Below, piece after piece: positions 1 through 5,571 of a stretch of 6,932 nucleotides of DNA (its first letter is position 1; every line of letters begins with the position of its first letter). Location of the stretch: the NCBI GenBank assembly GCA_030428405.1, contig JAUIEH010000143.1, forward strand, positions 1-6,932. The letters are read 5' to 3'. Source of the stretch: Alphaproteobacteria bacterium. GTDB lineage: Bacteria; Pseudomonadota; Alphaproteobacteria; Caulobacterales; Maricaulaceae. A program made the position numbers and the translations under genes. The notes beneath the pieces were generated by a model. It did no database searches. It was given only the letters and a program-made list of their open reading frames with translations, and had not been told where the DNA came from.

Positions 1-710
1 TTTCGGGCGAGGTCGGCGCAGGCTTCCATCGAGCCACTTGGGACCTGCGTTATCCGCCGGTCTCAGCCGTGGGCGCCGAGGCGGGCTATCCGGAAGATGA
101 GCCGCAGGGTCATCTGGCTGCTCCGGGCACGTACACTGTGACCTTGTCGCAGCGCGTGCGCGGCGAGACGACCGTGCTCGCCGGACCGGAGACGTTCGAA
201 GTCGTGCCGCTGCGCGAAGAGGGCGCTCTGCCTCAGGCGAGCCCGGCCGAAGTCACGGCGTTCTGGCGGCGCACGGCGCAACTTGAGCGCAGCGTGTCGG
301 CGGCGAATATGGCGCTGACCAATCTCGAGACGCATCTCGCCAATCTGCAGACGGCGATGCACCGGACCGAGACCGCGCCGGATGCGCTGGACGATGACTG
401 GCAGGCCATTCGCACGGAGACCCACGAGATCGGCGAGGCGCTGAACGGCAATCAGTCGGGTCAGCTGTTCGATCCGCTGCCCGATACGGTCGGCGCGCGT
501 CTGAGCTTTGCTCAGCTCGGCACGGGCTATGCGACCTACGGTCCGGCGCCCAGCCACGTGGAAGCGATGGACATCGCGGAGGCCGAGTTCGAGGAGCTTC
601 GTGCACGCCTCAACACGCTTCTGACCGAGACGGTTCCGGCCTTTGAGCAAGCCTTGAGTGAGGCCGGCGCGCCTTATGTCGAGGGCATGCCGGTTCCGCC
701 TGCGGAGTAA
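1..710 (+). CDS. VPS10/BNR-type beta-propeller protein, C-terminal part (5' truncated)
   Basis: The reading frame is open from the left edge (first full codon at 3) to TAA at 708-710, so only about 235 C-terminal residues are visible. The visible start has the pattern GFHRATWDLRYPP, followed by an APGTYTVTL strand and a TFEVVPL strand. This is the small beta-sandwich that commonly follows the VPS10/BNR (sortilin-like, glycosyl-hydrolase-like) propeller in bacterial proteins of about 1000 residues. The remaining roughly 150 residues are mostly helical and rich in Ala, Glu and Leu, with probable coiled-coil character, and end in a GAPYVEGMPVPP tail typical of the family. Such proteins are usually exported, but the signal peptide and propeller lie outside the window. 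The substrate is unknown; 'glycosyl hydrolase' labels in this family are mostly unproven. The GTG at 69 is internal and not a real start. The gene converges on moeA. Confidence 0.75.
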   Translation, partial: SGEVGAGFHRATWDLRYPPVSAVGAEAGYPEDEPQGHLAAPGTYTVTLSQRVRGETTVLAGPETFEVVPLREEGALPQASPAEVTAFWRRTAQLERSVSAANMALTNLETHLANLQTAMHRTETAPDALDDDWQAIRTETHEIGEALNGNQSGQLFDPLPDTVGARLSFAQLGTGYATYGPAPSHVEAMDIAEAEFEELRARLNTLLTETVPAFEQALSEAGAPYVEGMPVPPAE

Positions 711-718
711 GCTGAAGT

Positions 719-755
719 CGCCGCCGTTGGAGGTCTTTGATCTCCGGCGGCGGCG
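719..755. terminator. GC-rich stem-loop between convergent genes, possible terminator
   Basis: Arms 719-732 and 742-755 pair over 14 positions around a 9-base loop (733-741). Twelve pairs are Watson-Crick. In the plus-strand transcript the other two are G-U wobbles (727/747 and 728/746); in the minus-strand transcript the same positions are A-C mismatches, so the hairpin is more stable for the plus-strand gene. It begins 8 bases after that gene's stop and 2 bases beyond the moeA stop. No clear U-tract follows on either strand, so an intrinsic terminator is only a possibility. The position between two converging stops is the main support. Confidence 0.45.
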
Positions 756-757
756 GT

Positions 758-1957
758 TCAGTCCTCGCCGTTCAGCAACAACAATTCAACGCATTCGCCC
801 GCTGCGCACGCTGGCGAGCCAGGCGCTCGTCGGATGAGCGCGTTCGCCCGCGCCATCGGCGTTAGCAGCGATGAATCATCGCGCAAAAGAGGCGAGGCGA
901 TAAAACGCCCTTCGGCGTTCGGCGTGGCCATCGCGCGCAAATAGGTCTCTCGGTCGCCGATTGCAGATAACTCCGTATCGAGAACGCCTATCTGAATGCG
1001 CGGATTAGCGTCAGCGCGCGCTTTGCCCTGCAACACGTCGAGCATCGGCTTAAGGAACAGATGCGCGCAGACAAGCGCGCTCGCCGGATTGCCCGGCAGA
1101 CCCAGCACACAAGCGCCGGGACAGGACGCAAACCAAGTCGGCTTTCCCGGCTTCACGCCGATCTTGTAGACGAGAATCTCGCCACCCATGGCCTGAACGG
1201 CGGGCTTGACCACATCGTGATCGCCGACCGAGGCGCCGCCGATCGTCACGACAAGGTCGAACTTCGTGCATGCAAGTTTAATGGCGTCAGCCGTCTGCAT
1301 GAGGTCATCGGGGAGCCGGCCCGCGCGCTGCGGCGCGCCGCCCCAGCTCTTGATCAGTCCGCTGAGACCGTAGCTGACGGACTCATAGATCTGGCCGGCG
1401 CCGAGTTCATCAGACGGTGCGACGAGTTCGTCGCCGGTTGCTATGACCGCGACACGCGGCGGGGCGTGTGTCTGGACCGGGTCGCAGCCCGCAGCCGCCA
1501 GAAGCGCCATCGCGGCGCCGTCTAAGCGCTGACCGGCCGTTCGCACGGTCTCGCCCGCACGAAAATCGATCCCGCTCTTTCGGATATGGGCGGGCTTGGC
1601 CGCCGGCATGCGAACGATGTCGCCGTCGCGTTTCGCGTTCTCCTGAATGACAATTCCGTCTGCATTCTGAGGAAGTTCGGCCCCCGTGAAGATGCGCACT
1701 GTTTCGTCAGGTCCGAGTGCGCCGTCAAACGGGCGTCCGGCCGCGCTTTCGCCGATGATCCGCAGATCGCCTGGAGTGTCCGCGCAGCGCACAGCCCAGC
1801 CGTCCATCGCGGAGGCGTCGAATGGCGGCTGGCTGATCCGCGCGACAGCGTCCGCGCCCAACCTGTGGCCCAGAGCGTTTTCGAGTGCGATGGCTTGCAC
1901 GCCCGTCGGATAAGTTTCGCGCAGCATCAGCGCGCGCGCTTCGTCCACGCTCATCAT
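758..1957 (-). CDS. moeA: Molybdopterin molybdenumtransferase MoeA
   Basis: MoeA is the cytoplasmic enzyme that inserts molybdate into (adenylylated) molybdopterin to form Mo-MPT. The product is 399 aa, normal for the family. Visible motifs are QPPFDASAMDGWAV (about 43-56), FTGAELPQNADGIV (90-103), RKSGIDFRAGE (126-136), VIATGDELVAPS (171-182), TIGGASVGDHD (238-248), VKPGKP (268-273) and GLPGNPAS (286-293). These cover the MoeA N-terminal domain, the MogA-like MoCF-binding domain and the C-terminal beta-domain. Asp52 in the AMDG motif and Asp248 in GDHD match conserved acidic positions of the family. Two ATGs in tandem (1957-1955 and 1954-1952) could both start translation; the upstream Shine-Dalgarno match (GGCGAG) is weak. 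It is the last gene of the operon, 4 bases after the moaC stop. Confidence 0.96.
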   Translation of the reverse strand: MMSVDEARALMLRETYPTGVQAIALENALGHRLGADAVARISQPPFDASAMDGWAVRCADTPGDLRIIGESAAGRPFDGALGPDETVRIFTGAELPQNADGIVIQENAKRDGDIVRMPAAKPAHIRKSGIDFRAGETVRTAGQRLDGAAMALLAAAGCDPVQTHAPPRVAVIATGDELVAPSDELGAGQIYESVSYGLSGLIKSWGGAPQRAGRLPDDLMQTADAIKLACTKFDLVVTIGGASVGDHDVVKPAVQAMGGEILVYKIGVKPGKPTWFASCPGACVLGLPGNPASALVCAHLFLKPMLDVLQGKARADANPRIQIGVLDTELSAIGDRETYLRAMATPNAEGRFIASPLLRDDSSLLTPMARANALIRRAPGSPACAAGECVELLLLNGED

Positions 1958-1961
1958 GGCG

Positions 1962-2441
1962 CTAGCTCGCCGTGCGTCGATAATCGCCTGAGGCGCCGCC
2001 CGATTTCTGCTCCAGCGCGATGTCGCTGATGGTCATTGTACGGTCGACCGCCTTGAGCATGTCATAAACCGTCAGGCACGCGACGGAGGCGGCGGTCAGC
2101 GCCTCCATCTCAACGCCGGTCGGGCCGGTCGTCTTAACGCGCGCGGTGACGAGCGCGCCGTCCTCGACCGCCTCAACGGAAACTTTCGCGGAGGTGAGGG
2201 CAAGGGGATGGCAGAGCGGAATGAGGTCGGCGGTTTTCTTCGCCGCCATCACGCCCGCGAGCTCAGCGACCGCGCGAACGTCGCCCTTCTTGCCGCCGCC
2301 GGAGCGCAGCATTTCCAGCGCTTCGTCGGTCATGCGCACACGTCCCGTCGCGATGGCCTCACGGGCGGTCTCCGCCTTGGCGGAGACATCGACCATGCGC
2401 GCGCGTCCGTCTGCGTCGATATGGGTGAGGTCTTTGCTCAA
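1962..2441 (-). CDS. moaC: Cyclic pyranopterin monophosphate synthase MoaC
   Basis: MoaC converts the MoaA product (3',8-cyclo-GTP) to cyclic pyranopterin monophosphate, the second half of the first Moco step. The 159-aa product has the near-invariant family motifs: THIDADGRARMVDVSAKAET (6-25), KKGDVRAVAELAGVMAAKKT (51-70), LIPLCHPLALT (73-83), KTTGPTGVEMEALTAAS (103-119) and YDMLKAVDR (126-134). His78, Asp127 and Lys130 correspond to catalytic residues established for E. coli MoaC. The start codon is TTG at 2441-2439. It is preferred because it gives an N-terminus (MSKDLTHID) that aligns with known MoaC proteins and has an AAGGA ribosome site 10 bases upstream. It sits 22 bases after moaB and 4 before moeA. 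Confidence 0.96.
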   Translation of the reverse strand: MSKDLTHIDADGRARMVDVSAKAETAREAIATGRVRMTDEALEMLRSGGGKKGDVRAVAELAGVMAAKKTADLIPLCHPLALTSAKVSVEAVEDGALVTARVKTTGPTGVEMEALTAASVACLTVYDMLKAVDRTMTISDIALEQKSGGASGDYRRTAS

Positions 2442-2451
2442 GAGCGATCAA

Positions 2452-2456
2452 TCCTT
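2452..2456 (-). promoter_or_regulatory. Ribosome binding site supporting the TTG start of moaC
   Basis: AAGGA on the minus strand with a 10-base spacer to the TTG at 2441-2439. No ATG or GTG in this frame lies close enough to give a full MoaC N-terminus, so this site decides the start. It lies in the 22-base gap after the moaB stop. Confidence 0.65.
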
Positions 2457-2463
2457 CTCAGCG

Positions 2464-2994
2464 TCAGCGCTCCATAAAGCGCGGCATCAGCTCGACGAGA
2501 TTGCAGGGCCGGTGGCGCGAGTCGAGCTGCAAGCGGATGACTTTGTCCCAACCGTCTTTCACCGCACCATTGGAACCGGGCAGGGCGAAGAGGATCGTGC
2601 CGCGCGCCAATCCGGCCGTGGCGCGCGACTGCATAGTCGACAGCCCGACGCTCTGATAGCTGACATTATGGAAGACGACCGAGAAGCCTTCCATGCGCTT
2701 GTCAAAAAGCGTCTCGAAGGCCTCCGGCGTAACGTCGCGGCCGGTCAGTCCCGTGCCGCCCGTTGAAATCACCACATCGATGTCCGGATTATCGATCCAA
2801 CTCTGCACGGTCATGACGATTCTGGCTTGGTCGTCGGGCACGATGGCGCGGGCCGCGAGGACGTGGCCCGCGTCCTCAATGCGCTGCGCGAGCGTGTCGC
2901 CGGACGTGTCGCTTGTTTCGTCGCGGGTGTCGCTGACGGTTAGCACGGCGATACGCACCGGAGTGAATTCGAGCTTTTCGTCTATGCCGTGCAT
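2464..2994 (-). CDS. moaB: MoaB/MogA-family molybdopterin adenylyltransferase (MoaB)
   Basis: A MoCF-fold protein predicted to adenylylate molybdopterin before molybdate insertion by MoeA. With the ATG start the product is 176 aa, usual for MoaB. Motifs are VRIAVLTVSDTR (13-24), DTSGDTLAQRIEDAGH (29-44), VVISTGGTGLTGRDVTPEAF (74-93), the STMQSRATAG stretch (119-128), ALPGSNGAV (137-145) and QLDSRHRPCNL (156-166). The QSR...LPGS and RPCN-type ending resembles E. coli MoaB more than MogA. No separate mog gene is present, so this is probably the working adenylyltransferase (inference). Start: the frame also permits TTG at 3006-3004, overlapping the moaE stop as TTGA. I prefer ATG at 2994-2992, because AAGGA lies 4 bases upstream of it, whereas an AAGG directly abuts the TTG and cannot serve it. 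Confidence 0.92.
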   Translation of the reverse strand: MHGIDEKLEFTPVRIAVLTVSDTRDETSDTSGDTLAQRIEDAGHVLAARAIVPDDQARIVMTVQSWIDNPDIDVVISTGGTGLTGRDVTPEAFETLFDKRMEGFSVVFHNVSYQSVGLSTMQSRATAGLARGTILFALPGSNGAVKDGWDKVIRLQLDSRHRPCNLVELMPRFMER

Positions 2995-3002
2995 GGCGTC
3001 CT

Positions 3003-3440
3003 TCAACCTTGCGCGCTGAGTTCAGCAGGCGGCTCGATCCAGCGTACCGAGCCGTCCGGCGCTGTTTCCTTTTTCCAGATCGGCGCGTCCGTCTTTAGCG
3101 CATCAACCAGAAAGCGCGCGGCCTCGAACGCTTCGTCGCGATGTGTTGCGGCGACGGCGACCAATACGATCGTATCACCTGGACGCATGGGGCCGACGCG
3201 GTGAATGAGAAGAATGTCGCCGACGGACCATTGCGTTCTTGCGCGCGCAACAAGCTTTTCCAAAGCGGCTTCCGTGAAGCCCGGATAATGGTCGAGCGCA
3301 AGCTCCGCGACGCGCGCGCTTTGCGTTTCATCGCGCACGACGCCTGTAAAGCTGACGCAGGCGCCGGCATCGGTGCGGCCCTGCATGAAGGCGTTGATCT
3401 TCGCGCCGGCGTCGAAGGATTCAGCCTGAACGATGACCAT
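3003..3440 (-). CDS. moaE: Molybdopterin synthase catalytic subunit MoaE
   Basis: MoaE is the large subunit of molybdopterin synthase. With thiocarboxylated MoaD it puts two sulfurs on cyclic pyranopterin monophosphate to form the dithiolene of molybdopterin, in the cytoplasm. The 145-aa product matches the family in length and motifs: DAGACVSFTGVVRDE (24-38), LALDHYPGFTEAAL (47-60), LLIHRVGPMRPGD (77-89), ATHRDEAFEAARFLVDALKT (98-117), APIWKKE (119-125) and a final DGSVRWIEP (129-137). Lys116 and Lys123 correspond to the catalytic lysines of E. coli MoaE; Arg36, His100 and Arg101 are the conserved substrate-pocket residues. Its start is 6 bases after the moaD stop, which fits equal production of the two subunits. 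No good Shine-Dalgarno is seen; a G-run at the end of moaD is about 12 bases upstream, so translational coupling is likely. Confidence 0.95.
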   Translation of the reverse strand: MVIVQAESFDAGAKINAFMQGRTDAGACVSFTGVVRDETQSARVAELALDHYPGFTEAALEKLVARARTQWSVGDILLIHRVGPMRPGDTIVLVAVAATHRDEAFEAARFLVDALKTDAPIWKKETAPDGSVRWIEPPAELSAQG

Positions 3441-3446
3441 CAGCGA

Positions 3447-3701
3447 TCAGCCCCCGCTCATTGGCGGCAGGAAGGCGATTTCATCAGCGTCGCTCAGCGT
3501 GACGTCGCGGCTCGAAGCCAAACGCTGATTGACGGCGATGCGCACGCTGGGATGGTCGAGCGCGGCGCCCAGCGCAGGTTCCCGGGACTTGATCAGGTTG
3601 AGCAGCTCATGAGCCGTACACGCATCTTTCGGCAAAGCGAGCGTTTCCGAAGCGCGCCCGGCCGCGTCGCTCAGCCTGCCAAAGAACAAGAGCTTCGCCA
3701 T
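3447..3701 (-). CDS. moaD: Molybdopterin synthase sulfur carrier subunit MoaD
   Basis: MoaD is a small ubiquitin-fold sulfur carrier. Its C-terminal Gly-Gly is adenylylated by a MoeB-type enzyme, converted to a thiocarboxylate and inserted into MoaE. The 84-aa product starts AKLLFFGRLSDAAG, has the central SVRIAVNQ strand (about 52-59) and a DADEIAFLPPMSGG ending, with Gly83-Gly84 exactly terminal as function requires. The ATG at 3701-3699 is chosen because it gives the normal MoaD length and is preceded by GGGAGG with a 9-base spacer. The frame stays open upstream to 4172, but that extension lies inside moaA and does not resemble MoaD. The start is 5 bases after the moaA stop. No moeB-like activator is in the window. 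Confidence 0.94.
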   Translation of the reverse strand: MAKLLFFGRLSDAAGRASETLALPKDACTAHELLNLIKSREPALGAALDHPSVRIAVNQRLASSRDVTLSDADEIAFLPPMSGG

Positions 3702-3706
3702 TGCGC

Positions 3707-4702
3707 TCAGCCTCCCGTCGTCGACATGTGGCGCGGCACGGCGGGGCGGCGCGCAGCGGCGGCTTGCTCGAAATCGTGGCCGAAGGGCTTGTGCGCGATG
3801 GCGGCGTCGATGGCGGCTTCGAGCAATTCGTCGCCTTCGCTGGCGCGCAGCGGCGCGCGCAGATCGGCGTGCGCGTCGCGGCCGAGACATTGATAGACTC
3901 GGCCGGTGCAGGTCACGCGCACGCGGTTGCAGCCGTCGCAGAAATTGCCGGTGAGCGGCGTGATGAAGCCGAGCCGCCCGCCGGTCTCCGCCACCCGGAC
4001 ATAGCGCGACGGACCGGCCGTGCGGTCGGGCAGGTCGCTCAGTGTCCAGAGCGACTCCAACTCGCGGCGAATTTCTGCGAGCGAGGCGAACTGCTCGTGG
4101 CGCGCCGCCTCGACCGCACCCATCGGCATGACCTCGATCAGCGTGATGTCCATGCCGTGCTGATGCGCCCATTCGATCATGGCGGGCAGCTCTGCCCGGT
4201 TGTCGCGCTCCAGCGCCACGGCGTTGATTTTGATGTGCAGACCTGCCGCCAGCGCCGCGTCGATCCCTTCAAGAACGCGCGCCAGTTCGCCGCCGCGCGT
4301 GATCTGCGAAAAGCGTTCCGGGTCAAGCGTGTCGAGCGAAATATTCAGTCGCCGGACGCCGCATCGCGCCAGCGCATCGGCGTGACGGGCGAGCTGCGTG
4401 GCGTTCGTGGTCAGCGTCAGCTCGTCGAGCGCAGCCGACTTCAGATGCCGGCTCAGCGCCTCGATGAGCGAGATCGCGTCGCGGCGCACCAGCGGTTCGC
4501 CGCCGGTCAGGCGCAGCCGGCGCACGCCTTTGCGGATGAAGGCCGAACACAGCCGGTCGATCTCTTCCAGCGTGAGCACTTCAGGCTTGGGCAGAAAACG
4601 CATGCGTGCAGGCATGCAATAGGTGCAGCGCAGATCGCATCGATCCGTGATCGACATGCGAAGATAGGTGATGTCGCGGCCGAAAGGGTCGGTCAGGCTC
4701 AT
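3707..4702 (-). CDS. moaA: GTP 3',8-cyclase MoaA (radical SAM)
   Basis: MoaA is the oxygen-sensitive radical SAM enzyme that cyclises GTP, the first committed step of Moco synthesis. With the ATG at 4702-4700 it is 331 aa, normal for the family. The N-terminal SAM cluster motif is CX3CX2C (Cys22, Cys26, Cys29 in RCDLRCTYCMP). RLTGGEPLVRRD (64-75) holds the GGEP motif. The second, substrate-binding cluster is CX2CX13C (Cys255, Cys258, Cys272), preceded by LGFITPLTGNFC. The protein ends HMSTTGG; a terminal Gly-Gly is conserved in MoaA and needed for activity. A longer reading from GTG at 4735 adds 11 low-complexity residues and overlaps a perfect TATAAT, so it is rejected. No Shine-Dalgarno precedes the ATG; the promoter geometry suggests a leaderless message. 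First gene of the operon; the moaD start lies 5 bases after its stop. Confidence 0.96.
   Translation of the reverse strand: MSLTDPFGRDITYLRMSITDRCDLRCTYCMPARMRFLPKPEVLTLEEIDRLCSAFIRKGVRRLRLTGGEPLVRRDAISLIEALSRHLKSAALDELTLTTNATQLARHADALARCGVRRLNISLDTLDPERFSQITRGGELARVLEGIDAALAAGLHIKINAVALERDNRAELPAMIEWAHQHGMDITLIEVMPMGAVEAARHEQFASLAEIRRELESLWTLSDLPDRTAGPSRYVRVAETGGRLGFITPLTGNFCDGCNRVRVTCTGRVYQCLGRDAHADLRAPLRASEGDELLEAAIDAAIAHKPFGHDFEQAAAARRPAVPRHMSTTGG
3711..3716 (-). promoter_or_regulatory. Strong ribosome binding site of moaD
   Basis: GGGAGG on the minus strand, 9 bases before the moaD ATG and inside the last codons of moaA. It fixes the moaD start against the much longer open frame that runs back into moaA. 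Confidence 0.7.
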
Positions 4703-4708
4703 GGGCGC

Positions 4709-4714
4709 ATTATA
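4709..4714 (-). promoter_or_regulatory. Predicted -10 box of the Moco operon (leaderless moaA)
   Basis: A perfect TATAAT on the minus strand in otherwise G+C-rich sequence. Six bases (GCGCCC) separate it from the moaA ATG. With the last T at -7, position +1 is the A of the ATG at 4702, predicting a leaderless transcript; the lack of a Shine-Dalgarno agrees. The -35 position at 17-base spacing (4732-4737) reads TCGTGC, a poor match to TTGACA, so the promoter may need an activator or may tolerate a weak -35. Confidence 0.6.
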
Positions 4715-4715
4715 A

Positions 4716-4731
4716 GCGCGTGCGCACGCGC
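4716..4731. repeat. 16-bp perfect palindrome in the moaA promoter spacer
   Basis: The sequence GCGCGTGCGCACGCGC equals its own reverse complement and is centred between 4723 and 4724. It fills the stretch between the predicted -10 and -35 positions of moaA, where a repressor or spacer-binding regulator could act. As RNA it would fold to a 6-bp stem with a 4-base loop just before TTATAAT, so it could instead help to end the transcript of the DUF4386 gene, whose stop is at 4751. It sits in an unbroken alternating purine-pyrimidine tract, 4716-4736. Function is inferred only. Confidence 0.5.
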
Positions 4732-4750
4732 GCACGAGCCCGGTCGGCGC

Positions 4751-5455
4751 TCAGCGCGGCGGCTCAATGCGCGCGCCCATGATCATCAACCAAAGCGCAA
4801 GCCCCAATTCGGCGGCGACAGGCAGCAGGAAAAGGACGAACAGGCTCCCCGTGATCGACGGCGTCAGAATGCTCGAAAAGCTGGTGAGCAGATAAACGAC
4901 GCCTGACAGCGCAAGTCCGACCGACAGAATGCGCGGCACATAGCGCGCGCGAAACAAGGCGGCGCCGAGCGCGATGATGGCGAAGCCGAAAAACACGAGG
5001 CCCGCATTGTAGCCCATGCCATGCACCCGCATCGCAAACAACGACAGGCTTTCCAGCTGGGCAGGCTCGAAAGCGGAGAGATGGTCCGCGCCGTTGAGCG
5101 CATATAGCGCTGCATATTGGTGCAGCAGGTTCAGACCGAGCATCGCCGCCATGACCAGCCGGAAGAAGGTCGATAACAGCGCAAGTCCTTCCTGGACCGG
5201 GCGCAAGAGGACGTAGAACGCCCACGCCACCAAGACATCGAGCGCGAACACCATCATGTCGACCGCGAGCCCGATGCGGAACAGGCCTTCATTGGCGATG
5301 ATGTTCGCCGCCGTTGTCGCGGCGTCATCGGAAACGACGAGCCGGTCGCGCACGAACACTTCAGCGAAGATGCCGCCGATGAAGATCAGGAGATACGCGA
5401 CCCCGGCGATGCGGGCGGCGCGTTTTTGCTCCGATATCTGAGCCAGGTCCGACAT
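4751..5455 (-). CDS. DUF4386 family six-helix membrane protein
   Basis: An integral inner-membrane protein of 234 aa from the ATG at 5455-5453, which has GAGGA 7 bases upstream. The frame runs open further back to 5659, but that extension is Arg/Pro-rich and overlaps the divergent gene. Six hydrophobic segments are visible at about 15-34, 58-84, 91-118, 147-168, 174-195 and 204-227. The pattern of a short charged N-terminus, RIAGVAYLLIFIGGIFAE, a VVSDDAATTAANI loop, then LFRIG and LLRPV fits DUF4386, whose function is unknown. No catalytic motif is visible. A TATAAG at 5474-5479 (minus strand) would place a start site at the ribosome site, but no -35 match is seen. It lies 48 bases upstream of moaA on the same strand; read-through is possible, but a link to Moco synthesis is not supported. 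Confidence 0.82.
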   Translation of the reverse strand: MSDLAQISEQKRAARIAGVAYLLIFIGGIFAEVFVRDRLVVSDDAATTAANIIANEGLFRIGLAVDMMVFALDVLVAWAFYVLLRPVQEGLALLSTFFRLVMAAMLGLNLLHQYAALYALNGADHLSAFEPAQLESLSLFAMRVHGMGYNAGLVFFGFAIIALGAALFRARYVPRILSVGLALSGVVYLLTSFSSILTPSITGSLFVLFLLPVAAELGLALWLMIMGARIEPPR

Positions 5456-5462
5456 CGTTTCG

Positions 5463-5467
5463 TCCTC
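5463..5467 (-). promoter_or_regulatory. Ribosome binding site of the DUF4386 gene
   Basis: GAGGA on the minus strand with a 7-base spacer to the ATG at 5455. It decides this start over the open frame that continues upstream to 5659, where the translated sequence loses membrane-protein character. Confidence 0.7.
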
Positions 5468-5490
5468 GAAGTGCTTATAGCTCGCAGGAT

Positions 5491-5523
5491 CCGCCGCGCG
5501 TTCAGTCGAAAACAACGCGGCGG
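5491..5523. repeat. Imperfect inverted repeat in a divergent intergenic region
   Basis: CCGCCGCG at 5491-5498 pairs with CGCGGCGG at 5516-5523. Allowing a 2-base bulge, the match extends to ten pairs (arms 5491-5502 and 5514-5523). It lies in the 116-base gap (5456-5571) between the DUF4386 gene and the serine hydrolase, which are transcribed away from each other. It could be an operator shared by both promoters, or simply a by-product of the GC-rich composition. No convincing -35/-10 pair was found for the plus-strand gene in this gap. Confidence 0.3.
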
Positions 5524-5571
5524 CGCATCTGAGCGCGTGGTTGGGCGCATCTGGCCATAAAGCGAAGGGTG

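Noticed and set aside
1061..1525. Plus-strand open frame (154 codons) opposite moeA
   Set aside because: Antisense shadow of conserved MoeA motif blocks, with no ribosome site and no family resemblance.
3702..4172. Upstream extension of the moaD frame into moaA
   Set aside because: The added residues are Arg/Ala-rich and out of frame with moaA. The GGGAGG site and the normal MoaD length fix the start at 3701.
4703..4735. Longer moaA start at GTG 4735
   Set aside because: It would add 11 unconserved residues and run translation through the perfect TATAAT. MSLTDPFGRDITYLR is a typical MoaA beginning.
4703..4750. Moco-sensing riboswitch upstream of moaA
   Set aside because: Only 48 bases separate moaA from the upstream gene, and the predicted transcript has no leader. 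The known Moco RNA motif is far longer.
3701..4906. Long plus-strand open frame (401 codons) opposite moaA
   Set aside because: It is antisense to the well-supported moaA and crosses the moaA promoter. Its translation is Arg/Ala/His-rich without domain motifs, as expected for a shadow frame in GC-rich DNA.
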